Source: an uncultured Collinsella sp. (GTDB lineage Bacteria > Actinomycetota > Coriobacteriia > Coriobacteriales > Coriobacteriaceae). Taken from it: a stretch of 64,000 nucleotides of DNA. Below are positions 36,201 through 43,238 of this stretch, one piece after another. The first letter of the stretch is position 1. Each line of letters begins with the position of its first letter. Location: contig UQMD01000006.1 of NCBI GenBank assembly GCA_900542155.1, positions 1 through 64,000 on the forward strand. The letters run 5' to 3'. A program made the position numbers and the translations under genes. The notes under the pieces were generated by a model. It did not search any database and had not been told where the DNA came from. It saw only the letters and a program-made list of their open reading frames with translations.

Positions 36201-37763
36201 CGACGTGATCTTAATCATCTTCCCGGCAGGAATCGTGAGCGTGGAGCCGAGCTTCACGTGCTTTTTCAGGGTGATGACGGTTTCCTTGCCATCGGGGGCC
36301 TCGTTGACCAGATCCTGAAGGGTCTTGGTGCTGTCATTGCTCACGGTATCGCCGACGCCGTCATCGATGGACTCGCGCGTGTAGACGATATCGACGCCAA
36401 AGAACGGGAGGTTCTCCGAGCCGGTGATGTCGTCCATGCTGTTTTCGATTGTGATCTTTTGAACCGTGCTGCCGTCAAACATACCCGAGGGTATTTTGGT
36501 GAGGCCGCGCCCGATCGTCACATCCTTCACGCCATCTACGCCCGAGAAGGCTGCCGTGCCAACGGAAGTCACGGAATCCGGAATGGAAAACTGCTCCGGC
36601 AACGTGCCGTAATAGAAGGCGTAGTTGCCAATTTTCTCAAGTGTCCTGGGGAGCTGGACGGCAACGTTGCTCTGGATAAAGGCCCAGTCACCGATACTCC
36701 TCAGGCTGTCGCAGAGCCCCACGATCTTAACCGGCGTGTAGCAGAACGCATTGTCCGGAATGTTCTGAAGCGAGGACAGATCCACGGACGCCTGCAGTTT
36801 TTTGCACTCGTAAAACGCCCCCCAGCCCATCTTTGTTACCTTGCTTAGATTGGGCACGCTCACCAGGCTGGCACACCCCTGGAAAGCAGAGGATCCGATG
36901 CTCGTCAATGTGCCCGGGAAATCGATCCCGGTTAAACTCGAGCAATTCCGAAACGCCCCATCCCCGATGGACTCGATTTCGCTCAGCGCGGTGACGGACG
37001 TGAGAGAGGTGCATCCGTCAAACATGTGCGAGGGGATCTTGGTAACCGAGGCGGGCAACGACACGCTTGTCAGAGACGTGCAGTCTTCGAACACGCCCGT
37101 TATGGTGTCGGAGAAGGCGACATCTTTTGGAAACTCGATGCCCGTGAGGGCCGTAGCCCCCTCGAAGGCGCCCGAGCCCGAAATCATTTTGAGGGTGGAG
37201 GGGAGATCGATCTCCGAAAGGTTGCTGCAGCCATAGACCATCATGTTGGCGCTAATCTCCTCGACGCCCTCATCGAAATAGAGCTTTTCGAGCGAGCCAG
37301 CGTTTTGCAGCGAGCAACCGAAGTTCTTGATGGAGCCAGGGATATGGAGCTCCTTGACCTTTGCGAACCTCCGGAAATTCCCTCCGTACATTTTTTCGAG
37401 CGTGTCGGGAAGCGTCAGCTGCTCAACGTTCTTGGCCACGATACCAGACGAGAAATAAAGTTTGGTGACTTTGTAGGCCTGGCCACCATGCTCGATAGAG
37501 CTGGGCACACTCACCGCGGTCACACTGTCGTCGGCAACAATACCTGTGATTTCCGCCGTTCCCTTATCCGTGGTCTCGCACGAATAGGTCACGCCGTCCT
37601 GGGTGATCTCAAACTCCTCCGCAGTATACGCAGTCCGCGATTCCGTGGCCGCATATGCGACACCGGCCGTCGCGCCAACGGATAAACATCCGAAGCCGAG
37701 AACCAGCGCAAGGCAGAGAGCAGCGACTCTCTGCCCCCCCCCGCCGAAAACTTTCCTCTCCAA
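30261..37763 (-). CDS. Giant LPXTG adhesin: BspA-type LRR, beta-helix and isopeptide pilin-like domains
   Basis: 2500 aa, cell-wall anchored. It starts with TTG (37761-37763) after AAGGG; the codons GGC GGG GGG GGG at residues 7-10 form a G9 run. A signal peptide follows (ALCLALVLGFGCLSVGATAG, ending near VAYAA). Residues ~40-445 are BspA-type leucine-rich repeats. About 510-875 is a right-handed beta-helix with FTMTGGxISGN-like turns. About 993-1080 is a Cna-B-like domain; a DUF11-like domain lies near 1310-1440. Some seven Spy0128/FctA-like modules run to ~2440, each starting with a KTLxGR-type lysine and ending FxNxY, the pattern that forms Lys-Asn isopeptide bonds. It ends with a Ser/Gly linker, MPDTG, a membrane helix and YRRRR. 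Likely binds host or microbial ligands. Confidence 0.92.
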   Translation of the reverse strand: MERKVFGGGGQRVAALCLALVLGFGCLSVGATAGVAYAATESRTAYTAEEFEITQDGVTYSCETTDKGTAEITGIVADDSVTAVSVPSSIEHGGQAYKVTKLYFSSGIVAKNVEQLTLPDTLEKMYGGNFRRFAKVKELHIPGSIKNFGCSLQNAGSLEKLYFDEGVEEISANMMVYGCSNLSEIDLPSTLKMISGSGAFEGATALTGIEFPKDVAFSDTITGVFEDCTSLTSVSLPASVTKIPSHMFDGCTSLTSVTALSEIESIGDGAFRNCSSLTGIDFPGTLTSIGSSAFQGCASLVSVPNLSKVTKMGWGAFYECKKLQASVDLSSLQNIPDNAFCYTPVKIVGLCDSLRSIGDWAFIQSNVAVQLPRTLEKIGNYAFYYGTLPEQFSIPDSVTSVGTAAFSGVDGVKDVTIGRGLTKIPSGMFDGSTVQKITIENSMDDITGSENLPFFGVDIVYTRESIDDGVGDTVSNDSTKTLQDLVNEAPDGKETVITLKKHVKLGSTLTIPAGKMIKITSDKPYTILAKKSGVSVLVNVAERASLELSGKASLRGRYNKGAIISSRGAVVLSDEAVVYDGTTSGDNAGAVDVSGENASLTMTGGVIEQCELRHSYCGAVRASSGAHVVMRGGVIRNNGVVTGATNCYWLTSSGVILWGDARFDMSGGRIEGNNGYRGSAVLAYGQGKGENQRAKFTMTGGQISGNRSSRLEAAYDPSGAVHIEGNAEFTMTGGEIKNNVVSGKGKGKGGGVCVVDPGCQGGEKGNTAFTMQGGSISGNSASAGGGVYTYSNDVTLSAGEIKGNTAWSMGGGVYSEGNEYLGYSTLHIENALVVDNHADKQGGGMWFCPTGDAKVYVQDGGLIARNTAGEAGDDFVFTGFKDAKYKLTLANRAPGGGKVSWYRDGGLFNPEGTYAATNPEIPRFLPGGDNGEPLSFTDATPNVALKSVMSEDAYNLGGGQTSLTISGNMAPLGGGIGANGGVVIGKSENIDIPIKKVWENPRIPHPDEVKVNLKNGDTVIDSITLSESNGWKGSFKGLPKYSESGSVIDYAVAEVPVEGYSPKVTGDAERGFTVTNTVKTGELDVSKTVVAREGLAVDADKIFKFVVEATDAMGRKVSGTYGDATFEDGKATLKLKDGQTARITGLPAGTAYTVTERAAAGYKAAVNGAEGSKAEGSIAADQVSFAAFTNTFDPAPATASVPELTKVLAGGRKPGLQEGEFTFELSLTDGAGNVLEGYPIEAKNDKDGKVSFGELSFTNLGTYHATVTEKASGDVLIEDDAHAFTFDIAVTQTGAGLKAEIFNERGKKTFTNTFTPHDNTKTVTKADASGAKVNVDGRLVGVGDTLTYTIGWANNSVDDRGAAQAADVTVTDVLPKGVNYVEGSADGAAYDAATRTLTWSLGEQAAGATGTLSFDVKVSAEAAVVDDISNTATVKVGENESQTNTTHNSVSREGSLTVKKTVVGGDSQREFGFTVALTDGDGEPVSGTFGKGEHAVTFAGGKANFTLKDGGEKIISGLPVGAHYTVTEDAAEGYATTAEGAEGAVTEDGATVAFTNTYGTATEGRDVSTAGLFTKTLEGRDWAEGDSFQFTLAGEGGAPMPEGSADGSKTVSVTAAAGTKAGNRVAFNFGSIRYTLNDIKDAGFAEVGGKRVRAKTFTYTVREVRPDDGSAIAGVAYDDHVATMTVTVTDDGSGNLTATTPAIAQASGGDFVNTYTTKLDYSARAGVRLSKTLSGRSMEAGQFAFTVTADAETAAKLGLKTEKDVYAVAAADDGAADLVDLIGGAAGSDVKFTDADADKTYSFTVTETKLGGEGYTNDTVPRTVTIAPSYDAATGKLTVTTTVAKDGVEVARSEVSTADDAMAAPAPVTVAFQNSYEATGTLGGEGNVAINATKTLTGRAAKAGEFSFSVRDARGNVVATASNRASGDGEAAGLAFSPISYTTDALGRMVADGTATRAADGSWTIPYTVSEDGTDRLPAGVTAATSSFGITVKVTDNGKGGLDTAVVYPEGSDGTLSFVNSYGAGEATVDLAGTKTLALGQAGLGLTQADIEGKYTFKIEPLDGAPAPVDASGKTVTEATNDAAGNVELGRVTFRQPSDLDDVEIDGDGLRTKTFAYRVSESGSVDGVVNDATATKTFAVRVVEDTKAGTLAAEVLPAEGTPGGKGAFEFTNTYGVNPTPSSVTDQIKVGKKLKGRDLAEGEFEFQLVEIAADGSEIVAATGRNAADGTVALNPVTYTAPGAYGYELREVAGTAGGVTYDRATYRVRTTVTDAGNGTLAVRHELMDAEGNAAGDDSVTFTNGYQAAPVTLKLGAAKVLKGAELKAGQFSFELKGRDGKVMSTAKNAADGSVAFDALTFKQAGTYTFTVSEVDDGQAHVTYDKAVHRIVVTVSDEASDGTKTGYLSARVSYEGDANLPPVFTNSYAEEPGTPGTPENPGTPGGGSGGGSDNGSGSGSSGDGSKGGMPDTGDRSLPVEALAAMAGIGALTAAGGAVLYRRRR
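37732..37742 (-). repeat. G9 homopolymer tract at the adhesin 5' end
   Basis: Nine consecutive G on the coding strand (C9 as shown, about 37734-37742) lie 21 nt downstream of the TTG start, ahead of the signal peptide. Gain or loss of one base would frameshift almost the whole 2500-codon gene. It is in frame here. Confidence 0.85.
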
Positions 37764-38060
37764 TTCCCTTCTCCCCCTCTGGTGTCGCCTTCTCTTCCCA
37801 CGAGCGATCTATTGATTAAGGACAGTTAAAGACAACATTATGACCAAAGAGGCCCATCATGGAGATAATCCACGTCTTCGCCCGAAATGGTAATTAATTG
37901 GCAGGATTAATTGGCGAACAACCGAACGAAGAGCAATCTACTAATGGCACATAAATGGCGGCGTCAACACCCGAAGTGCATAGTCTCCGATTCCCAGACA
38001 ACACCACTTCGAGGCAAACGGTCCGACGCAAGGCCCAGGGCAGCCAGCTTCGAATTGGTT

Positions 38061-39842
38061 TTAGAGGCGGCCGAGGTCGTAGGCTCGCGCGGCAGACTCG
38101 CCGGCGCAGATGAGGTTGGTTGCGGCTTCTTGCGGATCGAGTGCCCGCTCCAGGTCCATGGGCTTGCGACAGATCGGCAGTACAAGGTCGATGCCCTGCC
38201 CATACACCGCATCCAGGTTGACGGCGCGACCGCCAACGACGGCGGCCACCGGCTTGCCATATCGCTTCGCGCGACGAGCCACACCCACTGGCGCCTTGCC
38301 GGCGGCGGATTGCTCGTCCATATTGCCCTCGCCCGTTATGACCAGGTCGACATCGCGTACACGCTCGTCAAACCCCACGAGATCGAGCACTGTCTCCACG
38401 CCCGAACGCAACTCGGCACCGAGCGCCAGCAGCGCGGCGCCCAGGCCGCCGGCGGCACCGGCACCGGGCACGCCGAGCACCGAGCCGAACGTCCGTGCAC
38501 CCTCGGGCACGCGCAGCAGCCCCTGGGCCCGAGCCTCGACAATTGCCGTATCGAGCAGACGACCGTAGCCGACCATCCAACTGTCGCACCTGCTCAGCGC
38601 CTCGGCGTCACCCGTCGGCAAGCCTTTCTGCCCACCAAACACCGCCAATGCGCCCCGACGCCCCACGAGCGGATTCTCGACATCCGAAAGCACAACGATA
38701 CGAGCGTCATCCAAAGCCTGAAGCGCTGGCGCCAAATCAACGCTCGCCACCTGCTCAAGGCCTGCAAGACCGGGGGCGATATCGCAGCCCCGATCATCGA
38801 CCACACGCGCGCCCAGCGCCTGCAGCATGCCGGCGCCACCGTCGTTGGTGGCACTGCCGCCCAGACCAATATAGATAGTCTTTGCCCCAGCACGGACTGC
38901 GCGAAGCATGAGCTCGCCCACGCCATAGGTCGAAGCCGCCAACGCCGCCGACTCCGTACAGGGCGAATACCCAATACCCGCCGCCTCGGCCATCTCAATA
39001 ACAGCCGACTCGCGCCCGCCGTCAACCAGTAACCGTGCGGGCACACGATCGCCCAAGGGGCCCGCAACCTCGCAGGTCGCAAGTTCACCACCGCACGCGG
39101 CAACGGCATCGAGCGTCCCCTCGCCACCATCTGCCAGCAGCAATGTGCACACCTCGGCATCGGGCCAAACGCGGCGCACGCCTTCGGCAACGGCCTCCTC
39201 TGCCCGCGCACTCGACACGCTACCCTTAAAGGAGTCGATCGCCAGCAGCACACGGCGGGGCCGGCGGCACGCAGGACCAAAGTCAACCGCCGTGTCAGTA
39301 TCCTCACCGGCACCTGCAAGTGCTGCGGCGTGAGCGGCGTGTGCTTCAAGATCGGCCCCACAACCGCAGCCAGCACCATCGGTGCCACGCAGCCTACTAA
39401 AATAGCTGCTCAACACCTCACGACACTCGTCTGCCAGCACGCCGGCGGTCACGTTAAACCGATGATTCAGGCGCGAATCGGCATTCAGGTCATACAGCGA
39501 ACCCAGAGCGCCCGCCTTGGCATCAGCCGCGCCATACACGCAGCGTCCTACGCGCGCGTTAACCATAAGCCCCGCACACATGCAGCAGGGCTCGAGCGTC
39601 ACGTAGACCGTACAGTCGGAAAGGCGCCAGCGACCGAGCGACCGAGCGGCAGCGCACAGGGCCGCGAACTCTGCATGCGCCGAAGGGTCCTGATCGAGCT
39701 CACGACGATTATGCGCCCGCGCGACAATCTCACCCGCGCGCACCACCACAGCGCCAATGGGCACCTCGCCCACCGCCGCGGCGGCGCGCGCCTCCGCCAA
39801 CGCCTCGCGCATGAACTTCTCGTCGATTTCGGTGCTCGTCAT
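38061..39842 (-). CDS. tadA: Fusion of tRNA adenosine deaminase (TadA) and glycerate kinase
   Basis: 593 aa. Residues ~5-150 are TadA, with zinc and catalytic motifs HAEFAAL and TLEPCCMCAGLMVNARVG; TadA makes inosine-34 in tRNA-Arg. A ~45-residue Ala/Gly-rich linker (GAGCGCGADLEAHAAHAAAL) leads to a complete glycerate kinase of the GarK/GlxK type, from RVLLAIDSFKGSVSSARAEE through GLGGSATNDGGAGML and DLVITGEGNMDEQS to the end. No stop or ribosome site separates the halves. Start is the ATG at 39840-39842, behind GGGAAGG. tRNA-Ser is divergent, 51 nt upstream. The pairing has no obvious metabolic logic. Confidence 0.9.
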   Translation of the reverse strand: MTSTEIDEKFMREALAEARAAAAVGEVPIGAVVVRAGEIVARAHNRRELDQDPSAHAEFAALCAAARSLGRWRLSDCTVYVTLEPCCMCAGLMVNARVGRCVYGAADAKAGALGSLYDLNADSRLNHRFNVTAGVLADECREVLSSYFSRLRGTDGAGCGCGADLEAHAAHAAALAGAGEDTDTAVDFGPACRRPRRVLLAIDSFKGSVSSARAEEAVAEGVRRVWPDAEVCTLLLADGGEGTLDAVAACGGELATCEVAGPLGDRVPARLLVDGGRESAVIEMAEAAGIGYSPCTESAALAASTYGVGELMLRAVRAGAKTIYIGLGGSATNDGGAGMLQALGARVVDDRGCDIAPGLAGLEQVASVDLAPALQALDDARIVVLSDVENPLVGRRGALAVFGGQKGLPTGDAEALSRCDSWMVGYGRLLDTAIVEARAQGLLRVPEGARTFGSVLGVPGAGAAGGLGAALLALGAELRSGVETVLDLVGFDERVRDVDLVITGEGNMDEQSAAGKAPVGVARRAKRYGKPVAAVVGGRAVNLDAVYGQGIDLVLPICRKPMDLERALDPQEAATNLICAGESAARAYDLGRL

Positions 39843-39893
39843 CGTTCGCCTTCCCTGTTGCAAATTCAAAACGATGCTATCATTACGACTCAC

Positions 39894-39983
39894 GGAGAGA
39901 TGGCAGAGCGGTTGAATGCGGCGGTCTTGAAAACCGTTGAGCGCGAGAGCGTTCCGGGGGTTCGAATCCCCCTCTCTCCGCCA
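39894..39983 (+). tRNA. tRNA-Ser (anticodon TGA)
   Basis: A 90-nt type II tRNA with encoded CCA. The acceptor GGAGAGA pairs with TCTCTCC. The anticodon loop is CTTGAAA (TGA) in a GGCGGTCTTGAAAACCG-like stem, followed by a long variable arm (TGAGCGCGAGAGCG) and a GGGGGTTCGAATCCCCC T-arm. The discriminator base is G. It reads UCA-type serine codons. The minus-strand TetR gene ends 3 nt beyond its CCA, so the transcripts converge with essentially no gap. Confidence 0.97.
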
Positions 39984-39986
39984 CTC

Positions 39987-40571
39987 TTAGTGACTCACCG
40001 GCGTCATGGTCCGCTCGAACAGCGCATCGACCACGTCGGCGATTTCGGATCGGCGCTCCAGCACGTGGCCCGATTCCCACCACATGGTAAAGAGCCGAAT
40101 AATGCCGCCGGCGACAAACTCAGACGTTGTCTCGAGCGATACGGGCGCAAGCGCATCCTCGTCAAGCGCGCTCATCACGCGCCCGCGTATGGAGCGCGCG
40201 ATGCGGTCGCAAATCATGCTGGTCAGCATGCCCGACATACTGCTCGCCAAAATGTTATCCATGAGCTGCTCATGCGCCAGAATCAGATCCATGGCATCGG
40301 CGAACACTTCGTGGCGAAGCGCGCGCACGTCCTCGGCGCCCTCCGCGCCATCCGCATCGGCCCGCTTTTGCGGCAGACCCGACATGAGTTCATCGATATA
40401 GAAGGCAAAGTAATCGTTTTTGTCGCGGAAGTGCTTGTAGAACGTCGTCCGACGAATCATAGCGCGGTCGCACAGCATGGCAACCGTCACGTCCTCAAAC
40501 CGATGCTCTTCGAGCAGCTCAGTAAAGGCCTCGAACAGGGCCCGATAGGTTTTCTTGATGCGAAGGTCCAT
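39987..40571 (-). CDS. TetR/AcrR-family transcriptional regulator
   Basis: 194 aa. The N-terminal helix-turn-helix is typical: RFEDVTVAMLCDRAMIRRTT followed by FYKHFRDKNDYFAFYIDEL. The C-terminal domain, with IIRLFTMWWESGHVLERRSE, fits the subgroup often seen in Actinobacteria and Firmicutes. Start is the ATG at 40569-40571, with GAGGAGGG upstream; the longer open frame is rejected. No transporter sits beside it, so its target is unclear; it diverges from lemA across a 212-nt gap. Confidence 0.9.
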   Translation of the reverse strand: MDLRIKKTYRALFEAFTELLEEHRFEDVTVAMLCDRAMIRRTTFYKHFRDKNDYFAFYIDELMSGLPQKRADADGAEGAEDVRALRHEVFADAMDLILAHEQLMDNILASSMSGMLTSMICDRIARSIRGRVMSALDEDALAPVSLETTSEFVAGGIIRLFTMWWESGHVLERRSEIADVVDALFERTMTPVSH

Positions 40572-40783
40572 ACGTATCGCCCTCCTCAAGGAAAAGACAG
40601 CGTTCACTAATCTGTCGCATATCTTACACCTGTATCGCCCACTCCCTGGCGAACGGCCTCACCTTGGTGGAAACATAACGCTTACCGGAAAGTTCGGTAT
40701 CGCCAAGGGTTGCGGGTATACTAGTAGCGTTACACCAACGGCAGCCGGCGGAAGACGCCGCGGCCATTCGAAACGGAGACACC

Positions 40784-41335
40784 ATGATTCCCGTCATCAT
40801 CGGTATCGTTGTTGTCGTTGTGATTGTCTGCGCCATCGCCGGCATCTACAACAACATGGTCACCAAGCGCAATCGCATTGATAACGCCTGGCAGAACATC
40901 GACACGCAGCTGCAGCGCCGCAACGACCTGATCCCTAACCTAGTCGAGACCGTCAAGGGCTATGCCAAACACGAGCAGGACACGCTTGCCGCCGTGGTCA
41001 ACGCGCGCAACGCCGCCGTGAGCGCTACCACGCCCGAAGCCAAGATGGAAGCCGACAACGTGCTGACCGGCGCCCTGCGCCAGCTCTTCGCCGTGGCCGA
41101 GGCTTACCCCGATCTTAAGGCGAACACCAACTTTACGCAGCTCCAAGCCACGCTCGAAGACACCGAGAACAAGGTAAGCTACGCGCGCCAGAGCTACAAC
41201 GACTGCGTGCTTAGCTACAACAACGCCATCCAGACGTTCCCGGCCGTTATCTTTGCCGGCATCTTCCAGTTTAAGGAGCGCCAGGGCTTCGAGGCCGCCG
41301 AAGCTGCCCGCCAGGCACCGACCGTCAAGTTCTAA
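40784..41335 (+). CDS. lemA: LemA-family membrane protein
   Basis: 183 aa. One N-terminal transmembrane helix (IPVIIGIVVVVVIVCAIAG) is followed by the conserved LemA helical bundle (YNNMVTKRNRIDNAWQNIDT, QLQRRNDLIPNLVETVKGYA) and the typical end FPAVIFAGIFQFKERQGFEA. LemA proteins are widespread, but their molecular function is poorly known. GGAGACACC precedes the ATG. It is followed directly by a strong terminator at 41372. Confidence 0.94.
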   Translation: MIPVIIGIVVVVVIVCAIAGIYNNMVTKRNRIDNAWQNIDTQLQRRNDLIPNLVETVKGYAKHEQDTLAAVVNARNAAVSATTPEAKMEADNVLTGALRQLFAVAEAYPDLKANTNFTQLQATLEDTENKVSYARQSYNDCVLSYNNAIQTFPAVIFAGIFQFKERQGFEAAEAARQAPTVKF

Positions 41336-41371
41336 CAGATCCGCAGCGTATCCTTAATCGGGTATATGCAT

Positions 41372-41410
41372 AAACCGCCCCGTCGAATGCATACTTCGAC
41401 GGGGCGGTTT
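41372..41410 (+). terminator. lemA terminator
   Basis: AAACCGCCCCGTCGAA and TTCGACGGGGCGGTTT form a 16-bp perfect stem around a short loop. Confidence 0.85.
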
Positions 41411-41435
41411 CCCTTATCGCGAAGGCCCCCCTCAA

Positions 41436-41648
41436 GGCGCCGTGCATTTTTGGGAGTATTCAGCACAGCCAAGAGCTTTGGGCTCCGCAGCAGAGGCGTT
41501 AGATAGCGAATACCCCTGCAGCCAGAGACCCAGCAGCCCATAACACCGCCTATTATTCGCGAAAAGCATCGACAAGCACGGATTTTTGCCCGAACGACGG
41601 TATACAGGAGCCTTCGATTGCAGAATACTCGCAAAAATGCACGTCGCC
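41436..41648. repeat. Inverted pair of the GAGTATTC family, copy 2
   Basis: Left arm 41436-41464 (GCCGTGCATTTTTGGGAGTA...) and right arm 41616-41648 are imperfect complements. Their core GTGCATTTTTGCGAGTATTC matches the element at 3541-3720. About 150 nt lie between, with no clear ORF. Confidence 0.7.
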
Positions 41649-41680
41649 ACCACCCCCACATGGCGCGACGCAAAACAAAA

Positions 41681-41702
41681 GCGCGGCCTAAAAGGCCGCG
41701 CG
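41681..41702. terminator. Small GC hairpin
   Basis: GCGCGGCC-TAAAA-GGCCGCGC preceded by AAAACAAAA, so it would act as a terminator for minus-strand transcription (ilvE). Confidence 0.5.
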
Positions 41703-41755
41703 CCATCTTTCATTCAGATCTATATTGCCCGTAACGGCAGCGCCGAGGTAACGCA

Positions 41756-41880
41756 GGCCCGAGGGCAACCTTCCTTTCCGGCGCACTCCGCAGGACGAAA
41801 GAACCTCCGCCGCACGAAGTGCGCTGCGGAGGTTCTTGCATGTCCGAGGACGCGCCGGAAAGGAAGGTTGCCCTCGGGCC
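41756..41880. repeat. 29-bp perfect inverted repeat with inner hairpin
   Basis: The arms 41756-41784 and 41852-41880 are exact complements (start GGCCCGAGGGCAACC). The centre has a second stem, GAACCTCCGC (41801-41810) with GCGGAGGTTC (41826-41835). It sits directly after the ilvE stop, in the convergent lemA/ilvE gap. Confidence 0.85.
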
Positions 41881-41896
41881 GAACAGCTATGGCAGC

Positions 41897-42949
41897 TTAC
41901 GCGACGGTGTAAACCCAGTCGTGCTTATCCTCGACAGCACCAGATTGGATGCCGGTCAGGGTCTCGCGGAGCTTCTTCATCACAGGACCGATCTCGGTGT
42001 AGCCAGCCGGGAAGGTCACGGTCTCGTCGGCTCCGTAGACCTTGTTGTCGATCTCGCCGACCGGGGAGATAACGGCAGCGGTGCCGCACAGGCCGCACTC
42101 AACAAAGGTGCCGGCCTTGACCTCGGCCCACTCGACGGGACGCTGGTCGACGGTCATGCCCAGGTCCTGAGCAACCTGAACGAGCGAACGGCGGGTGATG
42201 GAGGGCAGGATGGAGTCGGTGTGCGACTGCGGAACGACGAGGGTGCCATCCTCCTTCACGAACAGGACGTTAGCGCCACCGGTCTCCTCGACATAGGTGC
42301 GGGACTCGGAGTCGAGATACAGGTTCTCGGCATAACCCTCGCGGTGAGCCTCCATCGTGGGCTTCAGGGACATGGCGTAGTTGAGGCCGGCCTTGATGTT
42401 GCCGGTGCCGTGCGGTGCGGCGCGGTCGTACTCGGAAACGCGCAGCTTGACGGGCTTAAGGCCGCCCTTAAAGTACGGACCGACCGGGGTCACGAGAATG
42501 CGGAACGTGTACTCAGGAGCGGGAGCCACGCCGATTACGTCACCGGAGCCGATCATAAACGGACGCACATACAGGGTTGCGCCAGAGCCGAAGGGCGGAA
42601 CCCATGCGGCATTGGCAGAGACGACCTGCTTGACGGCCTCGACAAACTTGTCCTTGGGGAACGGGGGCATCTCGAGGCGCTGCGCAGAGTTGTACATACG
42701 CTCAGCGTTCATGTCGGGACGGAAACAGACGATGCTGCCGTCCTCGGCGGTGTAGGCCTTCAGGCCCTCAAAGACCTCCTGGCAGTAGTGGAAGATACCA
42801 CCGCACTCGGAGACATGCAGGGTGTGGTCGGTGGTCAGGCCACCCTCGTCCCACTCGCCATCCTTCCAATGAGCCTCGTAGCTGTAATCGGTCTTCATGT
42901 AGCCAAAGCCGAGGCTACCCCAATCGATATCCTTCTTCTCGACAGTCAT
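41897..42949 (-). CDS. ilvE: Branched-chain amino acid aminotransferase
   Basis: 350-aa class IV PLP aminotransferase of the IlvE type. It interconverts Leu, Ile and Val with their 2-oxo acids using glutamate/2-oxoglutarate. Visible motifs include GLKAYTAEDGSIVCFRPD, LYVRPFMIGSGDVIGV, the PLP-lysine region HGTGNIKAGLNYAMSL and ECGLCGTAAVISPVGEI. Start is the ATG at 42947-42949, with AAGGAG 7-12 nt upstream. An in-frame open stretch extends 150 nt further upstream from a GTG; it is Arg/Val-rich and unlikely to be part of the enzyme. Confidence 0.95.
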   Translation of the reverse strand: MTVEKKDIDWGSLGFGYMKTDYSYEAHWKDGEWDEGGLTTDHTLHVSECGGIFHYCQEVFEGLKAYTAEDGSIVCFRPDMNAERMYNSAQRLEMPPFPKDKFVEAVKQVVSANAAWVPPFGSGATLYVRPFMIGSGDVIGVAPAPEYTFRILVTPVGPYFKGGLKPVKLRVSEYDRAAPHGTGNIKAGLNYAMSLKPTMEAHREGYAENLYLDSESRTYVEETGGANVLFVKEDGTLVVPQSHTDSILPSITRRSLVQVAQDLGMTVDQRPVEWAEVKAGTFVECGLCGTAAVISPVGEIDNKVYGADETVTFPAGYTEIGPVMKKLRETLTGIQSGAVEDKHDWVYTVA

Positions 42950-43178
42950 ATGTCGCTCCTTACATACACAGTTGCATACTCGCGAACCCGCACGCAAGGA
43001 CCGGGGCCGACCGCGTCGCAACGTCACACGCCCGGAGCGTAGAGCCGGACGGGACACGCGGACGACATCGAAGCCGATGACACGTCGATTCGCATGCACG
43101 AGATTGTACTCCGCACACGCATCGGATAAAACGTTTTTCTTTAACTAACTAAAGTATTTTCATTTGACCGAAGCTAGA

Positions 43179-43210
43179 GAGGCCCGCCACCGTAAACGGT
43201 GACGGGCCTC
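43179..43210 (-). terminator. Terminator of the DedA gene
   Basis: GAGGCCCGCCACCGT and ACGGTGACGGGCCTC form a stem with one mismatch, 29 nt beyond the DedA stop. Confidence 0.75.
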
Positions 43211-43238
43211 AACGACACGATTTGTGCGCCGGCTCGAG

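Noticed and set aside
42950..43140. T-box or branched-chain leader peptide before ilvE
   Set aside because: No T-box sequence; the in-frame Val/Arg-rich stretch has no ribosome site and no terminator/antiterminator pair could be drawn.
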